NCBI GenBank assembly: GCA_022736715.1
Contig: DZDJ01000012.1
Location: 1 to 64,000 of the forward strand
Direction: 5' to 3'
Length of the DNA stretch: 64,000 bases
Source of the DNA: Edaphobacter aggregans
Lineage (GTDB): Bacteria > Acidobacteriota > Terriglobia > Terriglobales > Acidobacteriaceae
The position numbers and the translations under genes were made by a program. The notes beneath the pieces are model-generated. The model did not search any database. It was not told the DNA's origin and saw only the letters and a program-made list of their open reading frames with translations. This document shows, one piece after another, positions 1 through 10,010 of this stretch. The first letter of the stretch is position 1; every line of letters begins with the position of its first letter.

Positions 1-28
1 GCTCCTGGCCCCCATGGGGGCCAGGAGC
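1..28. terminator. Perfect 28-bp palindrome GCTCCTGGCCCCCATGGGGGCCAGGAGC; probable terminator hairpin of a gene outside the window
   Basis: Self-complementary by reading; followed by AAAAC on the + strand; left flank not visible. Confidence 0.5.
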
Positions 29-216
29 AAAACAACCCAAACCCAACAACCTTCCAGAGTAAGACGGAAGATCTAAAGTGCGAAAAACTCTGGACAGTAC
101 CCTGGACACTACCGCCGCTTTTGCTGCAGTTGAGTCAAATCCCATCCGCTGCTAAACTGGATCAAGTACGTCCCATCCGCGCTATGTTTTTACCGGGTAG
201 CGCAGCCACGCAGAGT

Positions 217-292
217 GGGGATATAGCTCAGTTGGGAGAGCGCATCGTTCGCAACGATGAGGTCGTCGGTTCGATCCCGACTATCTCCACCA
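217..292 (+). tRNA. tRNA-Ala (anticodon CGC), CCA encoded
   Basis: GGGGATA acceptor, GCTCAGTTGGGAGAGC D arm, CATCG-TTCGCAA-CGATG anticodon arm, GTCGGTTCGATCCCGAC T arm, TATCTCC-A-CCA. Confidence 0.95.
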
Positions 293-358
293 AATTCACT
301 CCAGATTTTCACGCAAAGCTTGCTGTCAATTGCACGGTTTTCCGTGCAACTGCAGGGC

Positions 359-781
359 CTACACCCCTGCCTGTACCGGCGCTGCTGCGGAATTTTCCGT
401 GGCAATGGTTATTTTAGGCGGATGCATCAGGGTGTGATGAACCAGGCACTGGTGAGCGGCCGTCTGCATGCCGTCCAGATGCTCCTGCGGAAGGTCGACC
501 GGGGAGGTGATGACGATCTGAAAGTTTTCCAGCCGTGCCGGACCCTTCACTTTTTCCGCCTGCACACGGACGGACAGCCCTTCCTGAGCCAGGCCACGGC
601 GATGCAGATACTGTGCCGCATAAAACGCTGCGCAAGAGCCGAGCGAGGCCAGCAGCAACTCCGGCGGGGTCATGCCTTCGTCAAAGCCCCCGGCATTTTC
701 CGGCTGGTCGCTGATGATGGCGTGCTGTCGCGCTTTGATCTCAAACTGTACATCGCCCAGGTGCCGGACGGTGATTTCCAT
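359..781 (-). CDS. OsmC family protein
   Basis: ORF with start re-set to MEITVRHLGDVQFEIKARQHAIISDQP; TPPELLLASLGSCAAFYAAQYL is OsmC/Ohr-like. Confidence 0.85.
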   Translation of the reverse strand: MEITVRHLGDVQFEIKARQHAIISDQPENAGGFDEGMTPPELLLASLGSCAAFYAAQYLHRRGLAQEGLSVRVQAEKVKGPARLENFQIVITSPVDLPQEHLDGMQTAAHQCLVHHTLMHPPKITIATENSAAAPVQAGV

Positions 782-892
782 GCAATTTCCTCCCGGCGGC
801 AGAACTCGCCTGGCTGCTGCCACTGTACTGAGTATATAGCTTTGCCGGCAGCAGTTACGTCCCCGCGCCAAAGCCGTGTCAAAGTCGGCGCC

Positions 893-2257
893 TCAGCCGA
901 TGACGACGGTCTTTGTGTTCAGGAATTCGCGGATGCCGATGGCGCTCAACTCGCGCCCGTAGCCGGAGGCCTTGATACCGCCAAAGGGCAGGCGCGCGTC
1001 GGAGGCGACCATGCGGTTCAGGAAGACGGAGCCGGCCTCAATTTCGTCGATCAGCCGTTTCTGCTCGGCGGGTTCGCGCGTCCAGGCGGAAGCGCCCAGA
1101 CCAAAGGGTGTATCGTTGGCCAGCGCAATGGCCTCGTCCAGATCCTTTGCGCGAAACAGCATGGCTACCGGGCCGAACAGCTCTTCGTAGAAGACCTTGG
1201 AGCTGCGTGGGACTTCTGCCAGCACGGTGGGTGTGTAAAAATTTCCGGGCCTGTCGATGCGCGAGCCGCCGGTCAGCAGTTTTGCGCCTGCCTGCACCGC
1301 CGCCTTCACCTGCGCGTCCAGCTTGTCCAGAATAGCGGGCGTGGCCAGCGGGCCAATGTCCGTGGATTCGTGCATGGGATCTCCAACGGTGAGCGCGGCC
1401 ATGGCGGCGGCAAATTTCTGCTCGAACTCGGCGTAGACTTCTTCGGCAACGATGAAACGCTTGGCGGCTATGCAGGACTGGCCGTTGTTGATGCAGCGGG
1501 CCTTCACGGCGGTCTGCACGGCGGCGTCCAGATCGGCGCTGGGCAGCACCAGAAAAGGATCGCTGCCGCCCAGTTCCAGCACGGATTTTTTGAGGAGAGA
1601 GCCCGCCTGCGCCCCTACGGCCCGGCCCGCCGGTTCGCTGCCCGTCAGGGTGACGGCGGCAATGGCCGGATGCTCCAGCACCTGCTCCACCTGGCCGGAC
1701 CCGATGAGGAGTGTCTGGAAAATGCCGCGCGGGAAGCCGGCGCGACGCACGAGTTCCTCAATCACCAGGGCGCACTGCGGCACATTGGACGCATGCTTCA
1801 GCAGGCCAACATTGCCCGCCATCAGCGCCGGGGCCAGAAAGCGAAAGACCTGCCAGAAAGGGAAGTTCCACGGCATGACGGCCAGCACCACACCCAGCGG
1901 CTGGTAGCGGACAAAGCTGCGCCTGGCCTCGGTGCGTACAGGCTCATCGGCCAGCATTTTAGCGGCGTGGTCGGCGTAGTAGCGGCAAACGGTGGCACAC
2001 TTCAGCGCTTCCTGCTGTGCTGCCTTGTAGGGCTTGCCCATCTCCAGCGTCATCAGGCGGGCCAGATCGGCGCTTTCATACTCCAGAATTCCGGCCAGCT
2101 TGCGCATCCAGCGGGCACGGTCCTCCATGGAGATGCTGCGGTAGCTGCGGAAGCTGTCGGCTGCCAGCGCGATCTTCTGCCCCAGCGCCTGCGCATCCAG
2201 CGGCTCGTAACTGCGGAGCAGTTCGCCATTTGCGGGATTGATGGATTGTATGGCCAT
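893..2257 (-). CDS. NAD(P)-dependent aldehyde dehydrogenase, succinate-semialdehyde dehydrogenase type
   Basis: 454 aa; LELGGSDPFLVL, NNGQSCIAAKRFIV catalytic Cys motif, PFGGIKASGYGRE. Confidence 0.9.
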   Translation of the reverse strand: MAIQSINPANGELLRSYEPLDAQALGQKIALAADSFRSYRSISMEDRARWMRKLAGILEYESADLARLMTLEMGKPYKAAQQEALKCATVCRYYADHAAKMLADEPVRTEARRSFVRYQPLGVVLAVMPWNFPFWQVFRFLAPALMAGNVGLLKHASNVPQCALVIEELVRRAGFPRGIFQTLLIGSGQVEQVLEHPAIAAVTLTGSEPAGRAVGAQAGSLLKKSVLELGGSDPFLVLPSADLDAAVQTAVKARCINNGQSCIAAKRFIVAEEVYAEFEQKFAAAMAALTVGDPMHESTDIGPLATPAILDKLDAQVKAAVQAGAKLLTGGSRIDRPGNFYTPTVLAEVPRSSKVFYEELFGPVAMLFRAKDLDEAIALANDTPFGLGASAWTREPAEQKRLIDEIEAGSVFLNRMVASDARLPFGGIKASGYGRELSAIGIREFLNTKTVVIG

Positions 2258-2506
2258 GGATACGTTGGTGGTCCGTGATGCGCTGTGTCCTGAAAATTCT
2301 ACCCCGGCACGGTACTATCAGAATGATAGCGAAATCAGACAACTGAGGACTGCCGGTGGCGCTGAAAGAGGTCGCCGCTGGCTGAATCGAAGAACGAGAT
2401 CGCTAGCAAATCTTAAAATGGACACTGGAAATGGACAGACGGCGAACTTCTCTTCTTCAGAATAGTACGCTGATTCGGAAGTAAGGGCTCCGTTTGTGAA
2501 TGGATT

Positions 2507-3850
2507 ATGCCTCGTACAAAGACTGTGAAAAAGACAACCTCCTCGAAGTCGGCTGGCCGTGCGGCGCAGTCGTTGCCTGCCTCCTCACCCGTAAAAGTGG
2601 CCCTGCTGGGCTTTGGCACGGTGGGCAGTTCTGTTGCCAAGGTGCTGGCCACGATGAAGTACTCCGGCCTGGAGCTGACGCATATTTACAACCGCGACGT
2701 GGAGCGCAAAAGGGCCTCCACCGCGGCCAAGGTGGTGCCGCCCACGGTGCAGTGGACGGAGAATATCCAGGATGTACTGCGGTCGGATGTGGATATTGTG
2801 GTGGAGCTGATGGGCGGGCTCGACCCGGCGGAGGGATGGCTGCGCAAGGTGTTGTCCTCCGGCAAGTCTGTGGTGACGGCCAATAAGCAACTGATTGCCT
2901 ATCGCGGAGCCAAGCTGGCACGCGTGGCCAGACAGAACCATGCGCAATTGCTCTACGGGGCTGCGGTGGCCGGCGGCGTGCCGGTGATTCCGGGCACGCA
3001 GCAGGGGTTGGGCGGCGATCGCATCACGCGGTTGAGCGGCATTGTGAACGGCACCTGCAACTACATCCTGAGCCGTATGGAGAGTGGAGCCGATTACGCA
3101 GAGGCGCTGGCCGATGCGCAGAAGCTGGGCTATGCTGAGGCGAATCCTTCGTCCGATGTGGATGGTTATGATGCTCGCGCCAAGCTGGTGATTCTGTCGC
3201 GCATTGCTCTGCATGCCGAGATTGACCCGGACGAGGTGAGTACGCAGAGCATCTCCAGTATTTCCGCGATTGACTTTGCCTACGCGCGCGAGCTGAACTG
3301 CACCATCCGGCAAATTTCCCGTGCACAGGTAGAAGGCAGCACGGTGCGGGCGCGGGTGGCTCCCATGCTGGTACCCAAAACATCGCCGATGGCATGGTCG
3401 CATGGCACGCAGAACATGGTGGTGACCAGCGGCGAGTTTGGCGGCGACGTGGTCTTCTCTGGCCATGGCGCGGGCGGACATCCTACGGCGGTGGCGGTTG
3501 TTTCAGACATTCTGGCCGTGGCGCAGCGCTGCCACGCGGTGGAGTTGCCGGTGCGCCGCCGCACGGTGACCAGCGAAGTGGTGGCGCCGCATTATCTGCG
3601 CTTTGTGGTGCACGATCAGCCGGGCATCATTATGGGCATTGCTGGTGCGCTGGCCAGGGTCGGCATCAATATAGACTCCATTTTGCAACACGCGGGACAC
3701 CCCAAGAACCGGCTGCCCTTTGTGGTCACCGTGGAGCCGTGTCTGAATACCACGCTGGAAAAGGCGCTGCGCGCGATTGCCAAGATGGACTTTATTCTGG
3801 AGAAGCCGGTCAGCCTGCAGATTCTGGCGCCAGATGAGAAGGACGAATAA
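2507..3850 (+). CDS. hom: Homoserine dehydrogenase with C-terminal ACT domain
   Basis: 447 aa; GFGTVGSSVAKVL, VVELMGG, GIVNGTCNYILSRM, C-terminal VVHDQPGIIMGIAGALARVGINIDSILQ. Confidence 0.95.
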   Translation: MPRTKTVKKTTSSKSAGRAAQSLPASSPVKVALLGFGTVGSSVAKVLATMKYSGLELTHIYNRDVERKRASTAAKVVPPTVQWTENIQDVLRSDVDIVVELMGGLDPAEGWLRKVLSSGKSVVTANKQLIAYRGAKLARVARQNHAQLLYGAAVAGGVPVIPGTQQGLGGDRITRLSGIVNGTCNYILSRMESGADYAEALADAQKLGYAEANPSSDVDGYDARAKLVILSRIALHAEIDPDEVSTQSISSISAIDFAYARELNCTIRQISRAQVEGSTVRARVAPMLVPKTSPMAWSHGTQNMVVTSGEFGGDVVFSGHGAGGHPTAVAVVSDILAVAQRCHAVELPVRRRTVTSEVVAPHYLRFVVHDQPGIIMGIAGALARVGINIDSILQHAGHPKNRLPFVVTVEPCLNTTLEKALRAIAKMDFILEKPVSLQILAPDEKDE

Positions 3851-3873
3851 GAGCAGCCAGAAAGCGACTTCGT

Positions 3874-3991
3874 TATAGCGGTTTTCCAGTTGGTGTAGAG
3901 GGAACGTGATGCCTTGAAATGGCTTTTTTCTCAAGAAAAAGCCATCCTGCATATTTCTGGAAACTCCACGAAAACTGGAGAACCGCTATAG
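3874..3991. repeat. Dispersed nested-palindromic repeat, family 1, copy A
   Basis: Starts TATAGCGGTTTTCCAGTT, ends AACTGGAGAACCGCTATA, central GGCTTTTTTCTCAAGAAAAAGCC hairpin; matches copies at 7453 and 30878. Confidence 0.9.
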
Positions 3992-4073
3992 AAGTCCCCC
4001 AAACCGCAGGTGCTTCCACGTCTGAAACAGATGGCACGAATACAGCGGGAATTATTGGCAGCGATATAGAGAA

Positions 4074-4119
4074 AAGCCAATGCCCTGCGGCGGTGGCCCC
4101 CACTGCAGGGCATTGGCTT
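4074..4119 (-). terminator. Hairpin terminator of the 4121-4954 gene
   Basis: AAGCCAATGCCCTGC....GCAGGGCATTGGCTT inverted repeat directly after the stop. Confidence 0.75.
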
Positions 4120-4120
4120 G

Positions 4121-4954
4121 TTATTGCTGGTTCCAGAAGGCGGGAGCGGCGGCCTTCCATTGGTCAGAGACGTAGCTCATCTTCGGATTGAAGGCAAAGA
4201 GGTTAGTCTGGGTGGACTCAAGGCAGGCCGCAGCCAGATCTGCTGCGGCTTTCCGGTCGCTCTCGCTCATTACTGCCTTAAGATGCTCCGAATCGCCCAT
4301 GCTCCGGTCCACTTCGGCCAGAGATTTCATGGGCGTGATGATGATGTAGACTCCACCGTTGTTCGCTCCATACATGCTCTCAAAGGTGGCCCAGTGCGCT
4401 GTGGGAGAGGCCTTTTCATAGGCGCTCTGGTAGATCTTGACGAGCGCATCCCAGTCCTTCTGGTGGCCGGGGCGAACCACGACCATGGAGATTTCAAAGT
4501 ATCGCATTTCGGCAATTTTCACGGCAGCGCGCAGGCTGTAGTCCTTCCGGTAGACAAAAGCACTGGTCCCATATTTGCTGAGCAGTTCTCCGTCCGCGGC
4601 ACTGGCGCTGTCCAACGCCGCAGACAAGGTTGCATCCTTGTGCATGGCCAGGTTGTCCTTCTCCCAGGCCTCAAAGGAATCGTAGGCAATGAAAAACAGC
4701 GAGCGCGCCGGGCCGGTCAGCGAGTCTGCTGCAAAGTAGTGCGTTGGCCATTTGGCGTTTGTCAGGGCCTGCACAAAGACGCTTTCCGTTTTTTCGTGCA
4801 TGCTGGCGGTTTTACCCGGCTTCAGATACTCGCGGACGATGACCATTACCTTGGGCGGTGGCGTTGTTCCGGTGGGTGCTTCCTGTGCGGATGCGTTGGG
4901 GGTAGCTGCGCAGATGCTGCACAGCACCAGAGAAAGAGCAATCAGGTTTTTCAT
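4121..4954 (-). CDS. Secreted hypothetical protein
   Basis: Start re-set to MKNLIALSLVLCSICAATPNASAQ (signal peptide); no family recognised. Confidence 0.75.
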   Translation of the reverse strand: MKNLIALSLVLCSICAATPNASAQEAPTGTTPPPKVMVIVREYLKPGKTASMHEKTESVFVQALTNAKWPTHYFAADSLTGPARSLFFIAYDSFEAWEKDNLAMHKDATLSAALDSASAADGELLSKYGTSAFVYRKDYSLRAAVKIAEMRYFEISMVVVRPGHQKDWDALVKIYQSAYEKASPTAHWATFESMYGANNGGVYIIITPMKSLAEVDRSMGDSEHLKAVMSESDRKAAADLAAACLESTQTNLFAFNPKMSYVSDQWKAAAPAFWNQQ

Positions 4955-5319
4955 GGCTGCTTTGCCTCCTGGGCAAACGGGATGAAGCCGGTTTCTGCAA
5001 AGAAACGTAGCGGAAAGAAGCATCAGGAAGATGGCAGGCCAATATCGGCAGGGACTGGGGAAACGGGCGCAGGGCAACACCAGTGCAGACTTTCATTCTC
5101 GACACCTTCTGCTTTTCCGGGAGAGCAGGGGTACCGCCATTCCCGGAATCAGGAGAACGTCCTCCTGACCACCAGGGATTGAATTGGCGCAAAACTGAAA
5201 AAGCTCCGTGCGGGATGCAAGCATGAGCCAAAAACGGCTAATTATACAATATAAGTAAAGTATACTTTAACTAAATTTGCATTTTAGTTCGTTTTTGAGT
5301 TTCTCCCGTCTATTTCGCG

Positions 5320-6669
5320 CTACCCTTTCGCCAGATACACAAAGCGCAGCGCAAACAGGATCGCCAGCAGATACAGCATCCAGTCCTGTTTGCGGAAGCG
5401 GCCGCTCAGGACTTGCAGCAGTGCATACGACGTCATGCCAAAGCTGAGGCCGTTGGCAATGGAGTAGGTCAGCGGAATGGTGACCAGCGTAAGAAAGGCA
5501 GGAATCGCCACCAGCGGATTGCTCCATTCAATGTCGCTGACCGAGGCCAGCATCAGGCCGCCCACAATGATCAGTGCCGGAGAGGTGGCAGCCGAAGGAA
5601 TAGCGCCCACCAGCGGAGCCACAAACAGCGCGCACAGAAAGAGGAAGCCCGTCACAATCGCCGTCACTCCCGTGCGTCCGCCCGCCGCTACGCCCGCGCT
5701 GGACTCCACATAGCTGCACACCGTGCTGGTGCCCACCAGTGACCCGGCAATGGTGGCCGTGGCATCGGCAAAAAAGATGCGGCTCAGGCGCGGAATCGTG
5801 TGGTCCGCCTCAATCAGCCCGGCCTTCTGCGTGACGGCAACCAGCGTGCCGATATTGTCGAACAGATCGACAAAAAGAAATACGAAGATGATCTCAAAAA
5901 GACCCACATGGACAGCGCTGCGCAGATCCAGCTTGAAGGTGGTGGCCGTAATCTCCACCAGGCGATAGCTCTCTGGATGCCAGTGCACCTGGCCCAAAAT
6001 GTATCCCGTCAGCGTGGTGCCCAGAATGCCGATCAGCATGGAGGCGCGCACGCGAAAGACCTGCAACACCGCAATCAGCATCAGCCCGAAAAGCGCCAGT
6101 GCCGTCTGTGGATTGCGCAGGTTGCCCAGCCCCACCAGCGTCGCCGGATTGGCCACGATAATGCCCGCGTTGCGCAGCCCTATGAACGCGATAAACAGCC
6201 CCACCCCGCCCGCCAGCGCTGCGTGCAACTGATGCGGAATGGCGCCGACCAGCATCTGCCGGATGCCACCAAAGGTGAGCAGCAGAAAAATCACGCCGGA
6301 GATGAAAACCGCACCCAGCGCCGTCTGCCACGGCACTCCCATCCCCTGCACCACGGAATAGGTGAAGTACGCATTCAGCCCCATGCCCGGAGCCATGGCA
6401 ATGGGATACTTCGCCAGGGCGCCCATCAAAAAACTGCCCAGCGCGGCGGAAAAACACGTGGCCGCCGTCACCGCGGCAATCGGCATTCCGGTTTCGTGCA
6501 GGATGGAGGGGTTCACGAAGACGATGTACGCCATCGTGATGAAGGTCGTCAGCCCGGCCAGCACCTCCGTGCGCCAGGTGGTGCCAAGAGCGGCAAATTC
6601 AAAGTACTGCTCCAGGGCAGCAACAAGGCCGCTCTGTTTTTTTCGGGTCATCGTGGCATTGGTCGGCAT
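5320..6669 (-). CDS. NCS2 family permease (AzgA-like purine/guanine/hypoxanthine transporter)
   Basis: 449 aa; AGLTTFITMAYIVFVNPSIL, APGMGLNAYFTYSVV, DNIGTLVAVTQKAGL. Confidence 0.92.
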   Translation of the reverse strand: MPTNATMTRKKQSGLVAALEQYFEFAALGTTWRTEVLAGLTTFITMAYIVFVNPSILHETGMPIAAVTAATCFSAALGSFLMGALAKYPIAMAPGMGLNAYFTYSVVQGMGVPWQTALGAVFISGVIFLLLTFGGIRQMLVGAIPHQLHAALAGGVGLFIAFIGLRNAGIIVANPATLVGLGNLRNPQTALALFGLMLIAVLQVFRVRASMLIGILGTTLTGYILGQVHWHPESYRLVEITATTFKLDLRSAVHVGLFEIIFVFLFVDLFDNIGTLVAVTQKAGLIEADHTIPRLSRIFFADATATIAGSLVGTSTVCSYVESSAGVAAGGRTGVTAIVTGFLFLCALFVAPLVGAIPSAATSPALIIVGGLMLASVSDIEWSNPLVAIPAFLTLVTIPLTYSIANGLSFGMTSYALLQVLSGRFRKQDWMLYLLAILFALRFVYLAKG

Positions 6670-6777
6670 TGGTTATGGGTGCGTTGAATGTTATGTTGAA
6701 AGCAAGGGCCGTGATGGCTAGTCTACACAGGGCACGGCGGAATTGCCGACAGAAAATCCAACCAGTCTGGAAGAAAT

Positions 6778-7314
6778 ATGCAGCCAAACCCGGAGTCCAC
6801 AGTGAAATCTGCCCTGACGGCCGGCCAGATCAAGGAACTGCTTCATCTTGTGCCCCATCCGTGCGAAGGCGGCTGGTTCGTGCGCACCTATGAGTCAGGC
6901 GAAATGCTTGCGCCAGCCGCACTTGATGCGCGCTACAACGGTCCGCGCAGAACAGGCACCGCAATCTATTACCTGCTGGAGCCGGACACCTTCTCCGAAA
7001 TGCACCTGCTGCAGTCCGATGAGATTTTCCACTTCTACCTGGGCGACCCGGTGGAACTGGTGCAACTGCTGCCCGACGGCAGCGGAACCATCACACTGCT
7101 GGGCAACGATCTGGCAGCCGGTCAAACGCCGCAGGCGGTAGTGCCCCGGCAGGTGTGGCAAGGATCCCGGCTGGTTCGCGGCGGCCGTTTTGCTCTGCTG
7201 GGCTGCACCGTGGCTCCCGGTTTTGAGTTTGCCGACTACGCCAGCGGCACCCGCGACGAACTTTGCGCCCGCTGGCCTGCATACCGGGAGCAGATTCTTC
7301 AATTGACCCGGTAA
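6778..7314 (+). CDS. Cupin domain protein (DUF985-like)
   Basis: HPCEGGWFVRTYESG, TAIYYLLEPDTFSEMHLLQSDEIFHFYLGDPVELVQLLPDG. Confidence 0.88.
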   Translation: MQPNPESTVKSALTAGQIKELLHLVPHPCEGGWFVRTYESGEMLAPAALDARYNGPRRTGTAIYYLLEPDTFSEMHLLQSDEIFHFYLGDPVELVQLLPDGSGTITLLGNDLAAGQTPQAVVPRQVWQGSRLVRGGRFALLGCTVAPGFEFADYASGTRDELCARWPAYREQILQLTR

Positions 7315-7452
7315 GCTGCGCAGCTCATCTTATAAGACCAACGGGGCCGACAAGCTCTTCCTCAGAGCCTGTTCACGATCTTCTGAGTAGAAGAACCAGG
7401 AAGGCAAGGTGGTTGCGTCCTTGGTTGGATCGGGCCTCGCCAACCGATTTTT

Positions 7453-7569
7453 TATAGCGGTTCTCCAGTTTTCGTGGAGTTTCCAGGAATATGCAGGACG
7501 GCTTTTTCTTGAGAAAAAAGCCGGTTCAGGGCATCACGTTCCCTCTACACCAACTGGAAAACCGCTATA
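7453..7569. repeat. Dispersed nested-palindromic repeat, family 1, copy B (inverted relative to copy A)
   Basis: TATAGCGGTTCTCCAGTT ... GGCTTTTTCTTGAGAAAAAAGCC ... AACTGGAAAACCGCTATA. Confidence 0.9.
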
Positions 7570-7741
7570 AGGCCCGCTCCAGAACGCTGATACCGTCCGA
7601 ACCGGACCCGCTCCACCTGGCAAAGTACGAATGCACCATGCGCCACTTGGGAAATCCATCGGGAAGCATACGCCACTGGCAGCCGCTCTTGAGCAGGTAC
7701 GACACTGCATTGAATACTTTGAGAATATAGAGCACTACGGC

Positions 7742-9010
7742 CTACTTCAGCAGCATCACCAGGATGCGGCCGTCGGAATGAAAGCTGCCGCCGGTGGCGG
7801 TTTTGCCGGAGGAGAACGGGTCGGCGGGCAGCACGTAGGCGGCGCTGACGATGTTGCCGGCGGACTGGAAGCTGTGCAGGATGAAGTCGCGCTCCTGGTC
7901 CACGTCCGGATCAATGTGGTGGGTGATGCCGTCATTCCTCTGGTCGCGCTCAAAGCCGTTGTCGTGCGTGGAAGAGCCGACCCAGAGCGGCCTGCCATCG
8001 ATCACCTGGCTGGTCTTCCAGATGCGCAGATGATGGCGGATGGCGGCCACCTCCAGCGCATTGCCGCGGGCAAAGGCGTAGTCCTGCGGGCGTCCGAAGA
8101 GGTAGAGCGTGCTCATGGGCATGTCCAGATAGGTCTTGTGCTGCAGCACATCCATCAGGCCATGCAGAACAGCGTCCTGCGTGGTCTTGTCCGTCTGCTG
8201 GTAGCCGGCATTGTCAAGGGCCTGCAGTACCTGCTCCTGCATGCCGATCAGCGCAAAGTTCACCATGTCGCCGGGGTGGCCCTGCTCATCGCTGACGCGC
8301 CGGGGAATATCGGCAAAGGTCTGCGCGCTGACGAGCGTGCTGACCCCGGTTGGCGGCGCGGTGAGGATTTTGGCGTCGGCTTTGGCGGTGAATTTCAGCT
8401 TGAGTTTGTAACTGCCGGTGCAGCTTTCACCTGTTCCCAGATTGATGTGCAGAAAGAGATGGCCATCGGTGGGCACGGTCAGGTTGCTCTTGTCGCCGAT
8501 GAGGAAGGGAACTGCTGCGGCGCTGTCTCCGATGCGGCCCACCAGAGCGCCGCTGTTGGCGTTATTCAGGATGAACTGGCGCAGCAGGTCTTTCCATCCC
8601 AGGGCAAGCCCGGCAGGACCGGTTTTACGGCCGTCGGCCAGGGAGATGGTGCCGCCGGTGGAGAAGCTGAGCTTGTCGCCGACGAAAAGGGAGACACCGG
8701 TGTCCATCCAGTCATCGCCTTCCACTTTGAAGCTGTAGGAGGATTTGCGGTTCTTGAGGACAGACGGAGTGATGGCAGGGCCGGAAGACGGGATGGCCTC
8801 CACCTGTGGCGTCCGGCCCTCTGGTGTGACAGTGGTCGCCGGAGTTGCAGTTGACGGGGCTGTGGCAGGCATCTGCAGAGCCGCCGCAGGGTGGATGGAA
8901 AGCGCAAGCGCAACGAGTGGCACCATCCACAGGCATCGCCAGGGCCGCCGGGTGACCTTCTGGAGACGTACCACAAAAGTGTAGGCGAAGTCGTTCACGT
9001 TAGAACCCAT
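7742..9010 (-). CDS. Secreted protein with PA-IL/LecA-like beta domain and LssY C-terminal-like domain
   Basis: Start re-set to MGSNVNDFAYT; YSFKVEGDDWMDTGVSLFVGDKLSFSTGGTI; HHLRIWKTSQVIDGRPLWVGSSTHDNGFERDQRNDGITHHIDPDVDQERDF. Confidence 0.75.
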   Translation of the reverse strand: MGSNVNDFAYTFVVRLQKVTRRPWRCLWMVPLVALALSIHPAAALQMPATAPSTATPATTVTPEGRTPQVEAIPSSGPAITPSVLKNRKSSYSFKVEGDDWMDTGVSLFVGDKLSFSTGGTISLADGRKTGPAGLALGWKDLLRQFILNNANSGALVGRIGDSAAAVPFLIGDKSNLTVPTDGHLFLHINLGTGESCTGSYKLKLKFTAKADAKILTAPPTGVSTLVSAQTFADIPRRVSDEQGHPGDMVNFALIGMQEQVLQALDNAGYQQTDKTTQDAVLHGLMDVLQHKTYLDMPMSTLYLFGRPQDYAFARGNALEVAAIRHHLRIWKTSQVIDGRPLWVGSSTHDNGFERDQRNDGITHHIDPDVDQERDFILHSFQSAGNIVSAAYVLPADPFSSGKTATGGSFHSDGRILVMLLK

Positions 9011-9116
9011 TTTGCATGATTCGTTAGTATGATGCTTATGTATCCCACTTGTTGGACGTAAACGCACGGCAGGCAGCTTCAGGGGAGCATTGTGGTTCTG
9101 GCAGCACATAAAACCG

Positions 9117-9857
9117 ATGGTACAGATCTTCAACAAAACGAAGCAGGTACTGGCAGCCGCGGCCGCGGTTGCTCTTTGCGGGCTGGTATCGGGCTGTACG
9201 AACATTACCGGAAGCAGAAGCCTGTCGCAGGTGCGGATCATCAACGCCTCTCCGGATGCGCCGGGCATGGACGTTTATGAAGGCTCCGATGTGATTGCCT
9301 ACAACCTGGGCTTTGGCACGGTTACGTCCTATGTGCCGATTATGCCGGGAACCAAGACAGTCTCAATGGACACGGCAGGCACCAGACAGCAACTGGTGAG
9401 TGCGACGGCGCTGTTTGGCACGTCCAGGCAGTACACCGTGCTGGTTTCCAATGTTGCCGCCGATATACAGGAGCAGATCCTGACGGACCAGAGCTCGGCC
9501 GCGCCCACCGGTGAGATTGCGGTGCGCTTTATTGATGAAGCCACGCAGATTGGCGGAGTGGACATTTACATGGTCCCCAGTGGTTCCAGGCTGGCCGATG
9601 CCAATCCGGTGCTGACCGATGTGACCTTCCCCACCATTGGCGGCTATCTGGATGTGCCGACGGGGAGCTACTCCATTGTGGTGACGGCGACCGGCACTTC
9701 CACGGCGCTCTACACCGGCAACACGGTGAGCTATGCGGCGGGGGCAGCGCGCACCTTTGTGCTGCTGGATCAGCAGATTCTGAATAAGCCTGCGGTGAAT
9801 GTGATCACGGCAGACGATTATGACTCGCCTACGGTAGCGCAATCCTCCGCACAATAA
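9117..9857 (+). CDS. DUF4397 domain lipoprotein
   Basis: Lipobox LVSGC; VRIINASPDAPGMDVYEGSDVIAYNLGFGTVTSYVPIMPGTKTV. Confidence 0.85.
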   Translation: MVQIFNKTKQVLAAAAAVALCGLVSGCTNITGSRSLSQVRIINASPDAPGMDVYEGSDVIAYNLGFGTVTSYVPIMPGTKTVSMDTAGTRQQLVSATALFGTSRQYTVLVSNVAADIQEQILTDQSSAAPTGEIAVRFIDEATQIGGVDIYMVPSGSRLADANPVLTDVTFPTIGGYLDVPTGSYSIVVTATGTSTALYTGNTVSYAAGAARTFVLLDQQILNKPAVNVITADDYDSPTVAQSSAQ

Positions 9858-10010
9858 ATCAGCATTCTGACTGACCCGCGTTGCGTTGCAGGGTTGCGGA
9901 TGTGGGCTGAAATTTATTTTGCGCTCATTGCGCAACCTTCCCGTCTATGTCAGGGTTCATCTCGCTGTACCCGGCCTGGAACAGGCCGCGGTACCAGAGG
10001 GGAACGAACT

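Noticed and set aside
257-2278. 673-aa plus-strand ORF
   Set aside because: Antisense shadow of the aldehyde dehydrogenase and OsmC genes; no family motifs, composition typical of a high-GC reverse frame
7370-7450. GAGCCTGTTCACGATCTTCTGAG resembling an IS5-type end
   Set aside because: No coding remnant and no second end found; too weak to call
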